Assembly: GCF_028877475.1 (NCBI RefSeq)
Contig: NZ_CP113527.1
Location: 365,501-429,500 of the forward strand
DNA from: Lysinibacillus irui
Lineage (GTDB): Bacteria > Bacillota > Bacilli > Bacillales_A > Planococcaceae
Direction of reading: 5' to 3'
DNA length: 64,000 bases
The notes under the pieces were generated by a model. It was not told the DNA's origin, searched no databases, and was given only the letters and a program-made list of their open reading frames with translations. Below, piece by piece: positions 9,627 to 18,660 of this stretch; the stretch's first letter is position 1, and the number at the start of each line of letters is the position of its first letter. Position numbers and translations under genes: made by a program.

Positions 9627-11458
9627 TGGGATTTTTCCAGAAACCTTTTGGCTATGAGCCGATATTGACAAAAGATGATTTGAAGCAGGTTGTGCAGAAA
9701 AAAAAGGGACCTCGTGCATCTGATTGGAAAAGTACATTGCTGCGATTATGGAAAATTGTTGATGAACAACGAGCACTCCTCATCGTAGTACTTCTACTAG
9801 TGATGATTAGTTCGGTGTTAGCTTTGGCTGGCCCCTATTTAATTGGTCAAATGATCGATCACTATGTTATGCACGGCAAGCTTTCTGGACTAGGAAAGGG
9901 GATTGGCTTTTTAATTGGTATTTATGCCTTGTTAGCTGTCTCACTCTTCCTACAAAATTATTGGATGATCGGGATTGCACAGCAAACGATATATAGACTG
10001 CGAACAAGTGTATTTGCTCATTTTCAACGATTGCCCATTGCATTCTTTGATCGCCGTCAGCATGGCGAATTAATGAGTCGGATGACAAATGACATTGAAG
10101 CTGTTAGCTCCACATTAAACAGTTCTTTTATCCAAGTGTTTTCAAGCATACTTACGCTTGGTGGAACCGTTATTATTATGCTCAGTTTAAGCCCATTGCT
10201 GACAGTACTGACGATGACAATTATTCCACTTATGTTTTGGGCCATGCGTTGGATTACACGAAGGACAGCGCCCTTATTTAAAGAGCAGCAAGCCGCTCTT
10301 GGAGCCTTGAATGGCATGATAGAAGAAACTATTTCGGGGCAGAGGATTGTTAAAGCTTTCTCACAAGAGGAACGAATGAAAGCGGAGTTCCGTGAAAAAA
10401 GCTTGCGTCTAAGAAGAACAGGTTTTTGGGCACAGACTTACTCTGGTTATATCCCAAAGGTGATGAACTTCTTAAACAATATGAGCTTTACCATTGTAGC
10501 AGGCATAGGGGGAGTGCTCGCACTATACGGGCATGTATCGATAGGTGTTATTGTTATATTTACTGAATATGCTAGGCAATTTACACGTCCATTGAATGAT
10601 TTAGCAAACCAATTTAATACGGTACTATCTGCTATTGCAGGCGCAGAACGAGTATTTGCCTTACTTGACGAACAACAAGAAGAGGAAACTGTTTCAGCTC
10701 AAAAGCATCAGTTATTGGGGCATGTGGCATTTAAGCATGTGTTCTTTAAATACGAACAAGAAGAGGAAGCTTATACATTAAAGGATGTTGATTTTAAAGT
10801 GGAGCCAGGACAATCGGTAGCGCTTGTTGGTGCTACAGGAGCTGGGAAAACGACAATTCTTCAACTTATTGCACGGTTTTATGAGGTAACAAAAGGTGAA
10901 GTATTATTTGATGGCATAAATGTGCAGCAAATAGATCGACAATCCTTACGTTCTCAGATGGCTTTTGTTTTGCAGGACCCGTTTTTATTTGAGGCTTCTG
11001 TGCGTGAAAACATTCGTTATGGTCGGCTAGATGCCAGTGATGCAGAGATTGAAGAAGCTGCCAAGCGAGCTAACGCCCATGATTTTATCATGAAGCTCAA
11101 AGATGGCTATGAAACAGTTCTTGCTGCAGATGGACGCGAGATATCACAAGGTCAAAAGCAATTGCTTTCTATAGCGAGAGCACTTATTGCTGACCCGAAA
11201 ATTTTGCTATTGGATGAGGCAACAAGTAGTATCGATACTGTAACAGAAATGGCAATACAAGAGGCGCTTGATACATTAATGCAAGGACGCACAAGTTTCG
11301 TTATTGCCCATCGTTTAAATACTGTGCATAATGCCGATTTAGTTTTAGTTATGCATAAAGGCAAGTTGGTTGAAGCAGGACCTCAGCAAAAACTGATCGA
11401 ATCTGGTGGTCTTTATGCACAAATGCTTCATTCATCCTCCCATCATCTTGAAGAATAA
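9626..11458 (+). CDS. ABC exporter half-transporter with catalytic ATP site (YfiC-like)
   Basis: 610-residue exporter subunit coupled to the previous gene. It has six membrane helices, Walker A GATGAGKTT, canonical catalytic Glu531 (LLLDEATSS) and H-loop His562 (IAHRL). Its signature motif is altered to ISQGQ. In a heterodimer this altered signature would face the degenerate Walker B of the partner, while the partner's LSGGQ faces this intact Walker B, giving one working and one degenerate ATP site as in BmrCD or TM287/288. AGGAGG precedes the ATG. A terminator follows. Confidence 0.9.
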   Translation: MGFFQKPFGYEPILTKDDLKQVVQKKKGPRASDWKSTLLRLWKIVDEQRALLIVVLLLVMISSVLALAGPYLIGQMIDHYVMHGKLSGLGKGIGFLIGIYALLAVSLFLQNYWMIGIAQQTIYRLRTSVFAHFQRLPIAFFDRRQHGELMSRMTNDIEAVSSTLNSSFIQVFSSILTLGGTVIIMLSLSPLLTVLTMTIIPLMFWAMRWITRRTAPLFKEQQAALGALNGMIEETISGQRIVKAFSQEERMKAEFREKSLRLRRTGFWAQTYSGYIPKVMNFLNNMSFTIVAGIGGVLALYGHVSIGVIVIFTEYARQFTRPLNDLANQFNTVLSAIAGAERVFALLDEQQEEETVSAQKHQLLGHVAFKHVFFKYEQEEEAYTLKDVDFKVEPGQSVALVGATGAGKTTILQLIARFYEVTKGEVLFDGINVQQIDRQSLRSQMAFVLQDPFLFEASVRENIRYGRLDASDAEIEEAAKRANAHDFIMKLKDGYETVLAADGREISQGQKQLLSIARALIADPKILLLDEATSSIDTVTEMAIQEALDTLMQGRTSFVIAHRLNTVHNADLVLVMHKGKLVEAGPQQKLIESGGLYAQMLHSSSHHLEE

Positions 11459-11489
11459 GTTAACGTAAATAAATGAATAAAAACAGAAA

Positions 11490-11546
11490 AACCAAACTAT
11501 TACGGGATACTAAATTGGACATTTCCCACAATAGTTTGGTTTTTTC
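11490..11546 (+). terminator. Rho-independent terminator after ABC exporter operon
   Basis: Stem AACCAAACTATT (11490-11501) pairs with AATAGTTTGGTT (11530-11541), followed by a T-run. The 28-nt loop may add a GGGA/TCCC inner stem. Confidence 0.75.
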
Positions 11547-11834
11547 TTTAATTGATATCCATTTAGCCTCTTGTTAGTTGAATTGCAAATGTTATTAATT
11601 TGAATAAATGGTATAATAAATGTAAATTATTATATAGTATGAATGATTGTATAGCTTAAAAGTAACTAAGAAAAAAGATTAAATATCTCTAATTTTGTGA
11701 AATAAGTATATTATTTTATATCTATGATTTCTAGTAAATTTCAGTCATTTCATTGAACTTTTATAGTATAAATCCTTTTATTATTCCGGTTTTTGAAGTA
11801 AAATTCTGATTAACAGCGGTATTAATATATTTTG
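11547..11834. other. AT-rich non-coding spacer
   Basis: About 290 bp with no supported reading frame or strong hairpin. Only the promoter at its right edge is listed separately. Confidence 0.5.
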
Positions 11835-11864
11835 TTGCCAGTTTATTTTCATTCTTGCTACAAT
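11835..11864 (+). promoter_or_regulatory. Candidate sigma-A promoter for tandem GNAT gene
   Basis: TTGCCA (11835-11840), 18-bp spacer, TACAAT (11859-11864); the ATG follows 35 bp downstream. Confidence 0.55.
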
Positions 11865-11898
11865 AGGGCAATAGTCTGACATAGGAACGGAGTTAAAG

Positions 11899-12765
11899 AT
11901 GAATATTTCAGTGATGACAGTGTCTTTCCCATTAGATGGAGAAACATTGAAGGAAGTAAAATTATTATGTGAAGAAGCAACAGTTCATGATTATCGAGTA
12001 TACGAAACCATTATGAATGTGCCTATGGCCAGCTCTTTCGAATCAAAGGGTTTTATGGTATTGGCGTACGAGGATGATAAAGATTTGTTAGTTGGTGCTG
12101 CAAGTGCCATTGATTTAATTGGGCTTCATACATACGAATGGTCATTAGTGGTGACACCTGCCTATCGACAAAAAGGTATTGGAACGGCATTAGTTGAGAG
12201 TATCCAAGTGGGACTAGAGGAAAGAGGAGCAGAGGGACAATTAGCAGTCGTAATTGATGGCTCTCCTTTTGGGCATACATTCATTGAACAAAAAGGGTTT
12301 GCTTACAGTTTTTCAGAAGCAACCTTAGAGACTAAAGCAGAACCAGTAGCGTTACAAAATGATATTAACATTCAACCTTATGATGGTGAGGAGGCAGAAC
12401 TAATCTCTATTTATGGTGAGGCGTTTGGCGATTTACCGGAAGAATCTAAGGAACTCATTGCTTTTAACACTACTACTAATGGACGAAAACTTTGGGTTGC
12501 CTATCGAGATGGTGATATGGTTGGAACTGTAACGACAGCTAAGGAAAATGAAATCCAGTGGGTAACTGCTCTTGCTGTTCATCCTAATTATGAAGGACAA
12601 GGTATTGGAACGGCACTTCTTTCTTTTTCAAAGGATTATGCGAGTAAAGTTGGCGCAAAATTTGTCATGCTCGACGTAGAAATCGACAATAAAAAAGCAC
12701 TATCTGTCTATGAAAAGGCTGGTTTTATGAAGGCACAACAAATTGATTATTATGTAAAACAATAG
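11899..12765 (+). CDS. Tandem GNAT-family N-acetyltransferase
   Basis: 288-residue protein made of two GNAT folds. Acetyl-CoA-binding motif A appears twice: RQKGIGTALVES near residue 95 and EGQGIGTALLSF near residue 235. Duplicated GNAT proteins often keep catalysis in one half only, and which half works cannot be told here. The ribosome site is weak (GGAACGGAG). It has its own promoter candidate and terminator, so it is probably monocistronic. The acceptor substrate is unknown. Confidence 0.85.
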   Translation: MNISVMTVSFPLDGETLKEVKLLCEEATVHDYRVYETIMNVPMASSFESKGFMVLAYEDDKDLLVGAASAIDLIGLHTYEWSLVVTPAYRQKGIGTALVESIQVGLEERGAEGQLAVVIDGSPFGHTFIEQKGFAYSFSEATLETKAEPVALQNDINIQPYDGEEAELISIYGEAFGDLPEESKELIAFNTTTNGRKLWVAYRDGDMVGTVTTAKENEIQWVTALAVHPNYEGQGIGTALLSFSKDYASKVGAKFVMLDVEIDNKKALSVYEKAGFMKAQQIDYYVKQ

Positions 12766-12768
12766 GAA

Positions 12769-12813
12769 AAAGGGCGATGAGTGTTAGTAAACATCAACTC
12801 ATCGCTCTTTTTT
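12769..12813 (+). terminator. Rho-independent terminator
   Basis: GGGCGATGAGT (12772-12782) pairs with ACTCATCGCTC (12797-12807) with one G-U pair, followed by six T. Confidence 0.85.
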
Positions 12814-12873
12814 AGCATAATTACCTACTATCTTCATATAATATTAATAAGCTTTAAGAAAGGAGTCGTGATC

Positions 12874-12996
12874 ATGCGCATGCCAGCATTGCCTAAAAAG
12901 AAGTCTCCTCCAAAGGAAGCCCCTAGTTCATGGTGGAAAGTAGTAAAAGCTTATTTATCGAAAGGAAAGTTTTATAGATTACCACCAAGAAATTGA
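12874..12996 (+). CDS. Small basic protein, 40 aa, unknown function
   Basis: A short frame with a strong AGGAG eight bases before its ATG and a terminator right after its stop. The product is Lys/Pro-rich at the start (PALPKKKSPPKEAP), then has a Trp-Trp pair and a basic tail ending YRLPPRN. No membrane segment or signal peptide was seen. A longer frame opening at 12781 runs through the preceding terminator hairpin and is not credible. I do not recognise the family. Tight flanking by terminators and a good ribosome site favour a real gene. Confidence 0.65.
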   Translation: MRMPALPKKKSPPKEAPSSWWKVVKAYLSKGKFYRLPPRN

Positions 12997-13007
12997 TGAT
13001 CGATAAA

Positions 13008-13035
13008 AAAAAGTCGCCTTCTAGCGACTTTTTAA
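13008..13035. terminator. Bidirectional terminator
   Basis: AAAAAGTCGC (13008-13017) and GCGACTTTTT (13024-13033) with a 6-nt loop. It overlaps the stop codon of the convergent helD gene. Confidence 0.8.
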
Positions 13036-15260
13036 TTTTTCAATAAAAATGTATTTTTGGATGGACCTATTAAGTACAGCTCATGCATTGCTCGTGTAAG
13101 TGCTACGTAAAGTAGCTTTCGATCAATTGGCGTATCATAGAAAGGTGTATCAAATGCAGCTACAATCACTGCATCAAATTCAAGTCCTTTAGCTAGATGA
13201 CTTGGTACAACAAGCAACATTTCCTGATTAATCGATTCGTTTTCAGTTAGGAGCTGTGAGGCAATATCGCTCATTTTTAATGTCTGATACATCGTGATAG
13301 CTTCCGCTGTAGTTTTGCAAATTAAAGCGATGGAACGATGACCATTTTGACGAATAGCTTCAAAGATCTCTTTAATTTTTAAAGCATCGAAATGATCAGC
13401 TTGAATAAAACTTGGTACATTACCGTGACGAACAACTGGCTCTACCAAAGGAAGCTGTTCACTCATTTGCGCTAATATTTGGTTAGCTACTTCCATAATT
13501 TCGATGGTTGTTCGGTAGCTTTTTTGTAATGTTCGGAAACTTGCACGTGGAAACAAGCTTTGTACAGGCTCCCAAGCTGTTAATGAACGATAGCTGTGAA
13601 TCCCTTGGGCTAAATCACCAACCATTGTAAACATATCTGTATCGAGACCTGTTTTTAAAGCAGCAAGCTGGAATAAACTATAATCTTGTACCTCATCGAT
13701 AAAGACAACACGCATTTTCCATTCATCTGGGATGCCTTTTAGACGGGCTTGTAAATAGTATAGTGCAGCCAAATCTTCAAGTGCCCAATGTTCTTTCCGG
13801 TGTGCCTGTAAAAATTGTTGTTGTTCGAGATAATGCCATTCAGGAGCCAGCTCTGCTAAAAGTTCTGCATCAGTGAGAAGGGTGCGATAGAGTGTCTTGA
13901 TATTATGTTTAGTAAAACGTCGCATATATGCCGTTGCAGTGGTTTTCGTTTCTTTTTCAATAGCTGGAATACGTTCATCGCGTTCATCGATAAATTTAGT
14001 AACAACCCGTCGTCGTTTTTCATCATCCCGAATACCATTTAAAGCTTTACCCAATGCTTCATCATACTTTTTATGAAGTGTTGCTAGGACAACTTGTTTT
14101 TTTTGACGGACATGGCTTGTTAACACCTTCTTAATATGGGCAAGGCGTTTTTCGATAGGCATATAAGAAAACTCATATAAAAACAGCTTCTTTAAATGGG
14201 AAGCACGCATGATACAGTATTTTTCAATATATACATCTTCAAATTGCTCTGCAATCTCCTGTTCTAGCTTTTGAATGTAACGTTCGATGACATCACGATA
14301 ATAAAGAGAGCCTTTCATTTCAGCGATCCATGCAGTTGGCTCCTGATTTCCTCCAGCAACAAGCGATTCTAATTGCTCATTCGGATTTTGAAGTTTTAGC
14401 TTTAATTTAGTGGCGGAAAGAACGTAGTCTGTAAAAGTAGTTTGGCAAATTTTATCGACACCGAGCTCTGGTAAAACATCTCCGATATAATCAATAAATA
14501 ACTTATTTGGTGCTAAAATCATGAGCTGCTCTGGATTAAAGTTCTCACCCATTGTGTAGAGGAAGTAAGATATACGGTGTAGAGCGATTGTTGTTTTTCC
14601 ACTACCTGCTGCACCTTGCACAATAATTGGTTGACGAAGGTGTGCTCGGATAATGTCATTTTGCTCCTTTTGAATTGTCGAGACAATTTCGGTTAGTCGA
14701 ACATCTGCTTTCCCAGCTAACGCTTCTTGCAGTAGTTCATCGTTTGTTGTTAAGTCAATATCACGTATATCGAGTAATTCGCCATTCTCAATCTTGTATT
14801 GTCTTTTAGCATAGAGATGTCCTTTATGAACTTCTCCGCGGACATCATATTCCATATCGCCAAGACGTCCATCATAATAGACATTGGCTACAGGTGAGCG
14901 CCAGTCAACAATAATGGGCTCATGGGTTTCGCGATGAAAGAGTGAGGTTTTCCCGATGTAGAGAAATTCCTCTGGATCGCCTGTCTTTTGGAAATGAATT
15001 CTAGCAAAGTATGGCTTCTTACGAACAGCTTCTAGGCCTTCCTTTTGGTTACGAGCCATTTCAAAGAATCTGGCATTTGTTAAGATATTTAAATAACTTA
15101 AACTTGAATCTAAGTAATCAAGGTCAGCCATAGATTTACGAATATTTTCCTGGGCCGATTGTAAATCTCTTTGTGATTCATTGAGTATTTGCTGCATATA
15201 TCTTTGGGTATATGCCAACCGCTCTACTTCAGCCTGAAAATCTGGATGTTGTACAGTCAT
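13032..15260 (-). CDS. helD: RNA polymerase recycling motor HelD (UvrD/Rep-like)
   Basis: 742-residue superfamily-1 ATPase that in Bacillus binds stalled RNA polymerase and releases it from nucleic acid. The N-terminal 70 residues form a predicted coiled-coil arm, followed by Walker A (GAAGSGKTT, about residue 220), Walker B/DExQ (FIDEVQDYS), QAAL-like and VALTRA motif VI near the C-terminus. The length agrees with B. subtilis HelD (about 770). The ATG at 15260 has AGGAGG at an 8-nt distance; a GTG three codons upstream would overlap that site and was rejected. It is transcribed alone. Confidence 0.9.
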   Translation of the reverse strand: MTVQHPDFQAEVERLAYTQRYMQQILNESQRDLQSAQENIRKSMADLDYLDSSLSYLNILTNARFFEMARNQKEGLEAVRKKPYFARIHFQKTGDPEEFLYIGKTSLFHRETHEPIIVDWRSPVANVYYDGRLGDMEYDVRGEVHKGHLYAKRQYKIENGELLDIRDIDLTTNDELLQEALAGKADVRLTEIVSTIQKEQNDIIRAHLRQPIIVQGAAGSGKTTIALHRISYFLYTMGENFNPEQLMILAPNKLFIDYIGDVLPELGVDKICQTTFTDYVLSATKLKLKLQNPNEQLESLVAGGNQEPTAWIAEMKGSLYYRDVIERYIQKLEQEIAEQFEDVYIEKYCIMRASHLKKLFLYEFSYMPIEKRLAHIKKVLTSHVRQKKQVVLATLHKKYDEALGKALNGIRDDEKRRRVVTKFIDERDERIPAIEKETKTTATAYMRRFTKHNIKTLYRTLLTDAELLAELAPEWHYLEQQQFLQAHRKEHWALEDLAALYYLQARLKGIPDEWKMRVVFIDEVQDYSLFQLAALKTGLDTDMFTMVGDLAQGIHSYRSLTAWEPVQSLFPRASFRTLQKSYRTTIEIMEVANQILAQMSEQLPLVEPVVRHGNVPSFIQADHFDALKIKEIFEAIRQNGHRSIALICKTTAEAITMYQTLKMSDIASQLLTENESINQEMLLVVPSHLAKGLEFDAVIVAAFDTPFYDTPIDRKLLYVALTRAMHELYLIGPSKNTFLLKN

Positions 15261-15429
15261 TTTTAGCACCTCCTAGGTACTTACAATTTCAAAGTAGATT
15301 ATCATACTACTATATATAATATTTACCATCAAGTGAAAGCAGAAAAGTTAATTATGCTACTATTACATTGAGGTTTGGAAAGCTTTATTTTTTAAGTTTC
15401 TTTAAAGGAAATAGAGGAGGTTAATGATT

Positions 15430-16146
15430 TTGGATATTTTTGCACATAGAGGTGTCTCGGCACGCTACCCAGAAAATACAATTGCGGCATTTCAAGCGGC
15501 AGCTAGGCTTCCTATTGCGGGAATTGAGCTAGATGTTCATTTAACAGCAGATAAAGAGGTGGTAGTCATACATGATGAAACAATTGATCGTACCTCTAAT
15601 GGTTCAGGCTATGTGAAAGATTTTACATTACAACAGTTACGTACATTTGACTTTGGTTCGTGGATGTCGCCGAAATTCAGCGGAGAAACGATCCCTACGC
15701 TAGGAGAAGTATTGGAGCTGTTTGCAGGTACAAATCATCGAATTAATATCGAGCTGAAGACAGATATTATTTCATACGAAGGAATTGAAGCACTTGTTCT
15801 CAAAGAGGTTGCAGCACAGCAAATGACAGAGCGAGTCATTATTTCATCTTTCAACCATGAATCCTTACAAACCGTTTCACAAATTGCGCCATATATTGAA
15901 ATTGCAGCATTGTTCGCAGAGGTTTTAGTGGATTTTACGACTTATATTGCTCTCATCCCAGCTAAAGCACTACATGTTAGTCTACCGACAGCCTTTCGCA
16001 AATCAGTTAAATTAGCATTAGCTGAAGGGGCAATCGTTCGTGTTTATACAGTTAATGATGAGCGCCATGCCCGATCTTTGCAACAGCTTGGTATACACGC
16101 GATATTTACAGATGATCCTGAGAAAATACTTCTTGCCCTTAGCTAG
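15430..16146 (+). CDS. Cytoplasmic glycerophosphodiester phosphodiesterase
   Basis: About 238 residues forming a GDPD TIM barrel. It opens with FAHRG (catalytic His), then PENT, ELDVHL (metal-binding Glu and Asp) and VIHDETIDRTSNG (second catalytic His). There is no signal peptide, so it resembles the cytoplasmic YqiK/UgpQ type, which releases glycerol-3-phosphate from glycerophosphodiesters. AGAGGAGG ends at 15420. An ATG at 15424 would be only 3 nt away, so the TTG at 15430 (spacing 9, product starting MDIFAHRG) is favoured. Both starts are in one frame. Confidence 0.85.
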   Translation: MDIFAHRGVSARYPENTIAAFQAAARLPIAGIELDVHLTADKEVVVIHDETIDRTSNGSGYVKDFTLQQLRTFDFGSWMSPKFSGETIPTLGEVLELFAGTNHRINIELKTDIISYEGIEALVLKEVAAQQMTERVIISSFNHESLQTVSQIAPYIEIAALFAEVLVDFTTYIALIPAKALHVSLPTAFRKSVKLALAEGAIVRVYTVNDERHARSLQQLGIHAIFTDDPEKILLALS

Positions 16147-16165
16147 AGCAATGGGGGTGCTAGGA

Positions 16166-16226
16166 GACATCAAGCTTCCGTGGAATAACAAGTTATTATA
16201 GTAATACCCACGGGAAGCGGCGTCTT
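16166..16226. repeat. Imperfect inverted repeat / long hairpin
   Basis: GCTTCCGTGG (16174-16183) pairs with CCACGGGAAGC (16208-16218) with one bulge. Inside are AATAAC/GTTATT and outside AGAC/GTCT. It lies between convergent genes and lacks a good T-run, so it may be a terminator or a remnant of an intergenic repeat. Confidence 0.5.
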
Positions 16227-16240
16227 CTATAAGATGTGTA

Positions 16241-17263
16241 CTACCATTTAGCGCGATGTTCCTCAATGCCTCCAAGCATCTGTTGAATAACCAGTGTTTC
16301 ACCATTATCGAGTAGAATGGAGCCATCATAATAACCAAATAGTTGATGTACCTCTGATTTAACCAATTTCGCATTTGTTTGAGCAACACGTTCAAAAAAT
16401 GGAGAGAATGTTAGTGAGACTTGATTAGAGAATTTTGTTTTTACTTTCCAGCGCTGCATATAATCCTCGGAATCATATTGAAACAATAAATCCTCATGTA
16501 TTTTTGTCATTTTACCATCCACAAAAATTGCATTTTCAGTCATGCCAGTGCCGTCTGTCCATTTACCTCCTAAATTAAGTCCAATGCGTCGTCCACGAAC
16601 CCGCTGGGAAGCCATTCCCCAATTCCACAATGCCTCACGGGGCCAAATACCTCGTCCATAATCTAACACTGCAAAATTTTCTTCAGCTGAGAAATTAAAA
16701 CGTCGAGTACCAATTGTGACAAAACCTGAAGTTGGTAGTATATGATGCTTGCCTGTAAACTGAAATGTTTTACGATTCCAAGGGATGACAACATTTAAAG
16801 TTTCGTCTGTAGGAGGATGTTGAATAATAAGCTTTGCACGTAAAACGTCTCCATCAAAGTTTGGTATGGAAACCGATAAATGGGTTTCATTTTGAATAAA
16901 TAATTGATCAATCATCATTTCGCTATTTTTAAAGGAAACGGATTCTAAAACCTGTGAAGGCATTTTTAATTTACCACCGAGGGGAATTGTAATCGTTTTT
17001 TCGAAATAGCGCTGTGTTTCATATTCAAGAAAATAAACGAAGCAGACTGCTGCATAATCTAGATGACTAATTGTAGCAGAGAAAAGGATTTCATCACCAT
17101 AGACACACCAATAGTTCCATTTCTTTTTACGCATGATATGACCGCTTAAATTACTATTAATGAGTGGTTTACGTGCAAATCCGATGGCTGCTGGATTTAA
17201 ATTACCCTTTTTATCGCATAAAAGAGTTGGCTGCAAAATTTCTTTCTCAGCATGCTGCTTCAC
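16241..17263 (-). CDS. DUF2804 domain protein
   Basis: About 340 residues covering the whole DUF2804 family. Recognisable segments are LSGHIMRKKKWNYW, LDYAAVCFVYFLEYE, FAVLDYGRGIWP and GLNLGGKWTDGTGMTENA. The fold is thought to be a lipocalin-like beta-rich domain and the function is not known. AGAAGGG directly abuts the ATG at 17272, so the GTG at 17263 (spacing 9) is the more likely start. No membrane segment. It stands alone, convergent with the phosphodiesterase gene. Confidence 0.8.
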   Translation of the reverse strand: MKQHAEKEILQPTLLCDKKGNLNPAAIGFARKPLINSNLSGHIMRKKKWNYWCVYGDEILFSATISHLDYAAVCFVYFLEYETQRYFEKTITIPLGGKLKMPSQVLESVSFKNSEMMIDQLFIQNETHLSVSIPNFDGDVLRAKLIIQHPPTDETLNVVIPWNRKTFQFTGKHHILPTSGFVTIGTRRFNFSAEENFAVLDYGRGIWPREALWNWGMASQRVRGRRIGLNLGGKWTDGTGMTENAIFVDGKMTKIHEDLLFQYDSEDYMQRWKVKTKFSNQVSLTFSPFFERVAQTNAKLVKSEVHQLFGYYDGSILLDNGETLVIQQMLGGIEEHRAKW

Positions 17264-17445
17264 ATTGAACATCCCTTCTGGTCATTAAATAAAATCTACA
17301 TTTCTTTAAACCTTATTGTAGCAAAAATGTTCTTGAAAATGGAAAAGAACATGCTGATTATAGCTGTTTTCAGGTAAGAATAAGAGGAAGGACCTAACTA
17401 ATAGAAATATATAAGTAGACATATGATGGCATGAGGAGGGGATGT

Positions 17446-17940
17446 ATGGCGAAAATGTATAACAGACAGGCTGCTGTTCAGTATGCCAATTTATGGTGGA
17501 ATAGACGTAATCCTGCGTTTCCTAATTTTGATGTTGATTGCACAAATTATATATCTCAGTGCTTACTAGCAGGCGGCGCACCAATGCGAGGAGCACCTAG
17601 CAGAGATAAAGGGTGGTGGATGCAACAAGGGAATTGGAGCTTTAGCTGGTCCGTAGCCCACTCATTAAGATGGTATTTAGAGGGATCTACAACTGGATTA
17701 AAAGGCACGCGTGTGCAATATGCTGAGGAATTAGAGCTGGGAGATGTTATCTTTTATGATTTTCAAGGAAATGGAAGGATCGACCACTCTGTGATTGTCA
17801 CAAGCATTCAAAATGGCATACCTTATGTGAATGCGCATACCTCGGATAGTATTAATCGACCGTATTTTTACGAGGACTCTACAGCCTATACACCGAGCAT
17901 GACTTACTTTTTCTATCATATAGACGACAGCTTTGCATAG
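17446..17940 (+). CDS. Amidase-domain protein (Amidase_6)
   Basis: 164 residues, essentially a single putative amidase domain: AAVQYANLWWNRRNP, then DCTNYISQCL with a likely catalytic Cys, and DHSVIVTSI with a likely catalytic His, as in NlpC/P60-like and CHAP-like cysteine peptidases. Bacillales relatives carry this domain in spore or cell-wall proteins, but this copy has no signal peptide. The ATG at 17446 sits 6 nt after AGGAGG; an ATG at 17431 overlaps that site and was rejected. A role in peptidoglycan or peptide amide hydrolysis is inferred. Confidence 0.82.
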   Translation: MAKMYNRQAAVQYANLWWNRRNPAFPNFDVDCTNYISQCLLAGGAPMRGAPSRDKGWWMQQGNWSFSWSVAHSLRWYLEGSTTGLKGTRVQYAEELELGDVIFYDFQGNGRIDHSVIVTSIQNGIPYVNAHTSDSINRPYFYEDSTAYTPSMTYFFYHIDDSFA

Positions 17941-18036
17941 GAAGAGGTAGTGTTAAAGCATATCATTTTATGATAATGTGAAAGATAGAAGAAATAATTT
18001 AAATATGTTGTCTTGTGGTAGAAGGAGAATAGATAT

Positions 18037-18609
18037 ATGAGCGAACAAATTTTATCTGTTAGAGATGCAATTATGCAACGACGATCCATTAAAAAATTTA
18101 ATGGTCAGCCTGTAGAGCGTGAAGATTTAATGGCTATTATTGATGATGCAGTATGGGCCCCGAATCACGGTAACCGAGAGCCTTGGCGCTTAGTAGTAGC
18201 TTGTGGAAAGGAAATTGTAGATCTGCATCATTTATTACGTGACCTGACTATTCCAAAATGGCAGGAGCTTTCAAGTGAAGATTTAGCAAAGCAAATGATG
18301 AAGTTTACATTACCAGGTGGTTATGCCTTTGTTATCGTGCCAGAGGATGCTCGTCAAAAAGAGCGTCTAGAAGATTACGCTGCTGCAAGTACCTTCATTC
18401 AGAATATACAATTATTGGCGTGGGATAGAGGAATCGGCTCTTGCTGGAAAACACCAGCCTTCTTAGACAATCCAAAATTCCGTGAGGCCCTGAAAGTTCA
18501 ACCAGGAGAGCGTGTCATTGCCATGCTACAAGTTGGCTATTTTGATGAAGTGCCAAAAGGTAGAGAACGCAAACAGGCTGCTGAAATTGTCACTGTGTTT
18601 GGTGAGTAA
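18037..18609 (+). CDS. Nitroreductase family protein (YfhC/YdjA-like)
   Basis: 190-residue FMN-dependent oxidoreductase fold. The N-terminus has RRSIKKF (FMN phosphate contacts) and APNHGNREPWRLVV, a YdjA/YfhC-type signature, and the C-terminal half has LAWDRGIGSCWKTP. Expected activity is NAD(P)H-dependent reduction of nitro or quinone compounds; the physiological substrate is unknown. GAAGGAGA precedes the ATG by about 10 nt. It is followed at once by a terminator. Confidence 0.85.
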   Translation: MSEQILSVRDAIMQRRSIKKFNGQPVEREDLMAIIDDAVWAPNHGNREPWRLVVACGKEIVDLHHLLRDLTIPKWQELSSEDLAKQMMKFTLPGGYAFVIVPEDARQKERLEDYAAASTFIQNIQLLAWDRGIGSCWKTPAFLDNPKFREALKVQPGERVIAMLQVGYFDEVPKGRERKQAAEIVTVFGE

Positions 18610-18611
18610 CA

Positions 18612-18648
18612 AAAAATCCCTTCGCTAAAAAGCGATGGGATTTTTATT
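18612..18648. terminator. Bidirectional terminator
   Basis: AAAAATCCCTTCGCT and AGCGATGGGATTTTT (one mismatch) between convergent genes. Confidence 0.85.
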
Positions 18649-18660
18649 TGTTAGAAACTA

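Noticed and set aside
12781..12873. 31-codon extension in front of the 40-residue peptide
   Set aside because: It reads straight through the terminator hairpin of the preceding gene and has no ribosome site.
16018..16395. 125-codon minus-strand frame across the phosphodiesterase end
   Set aside because: Overlaps two real genes and the hairpin between them; no ribosome site.
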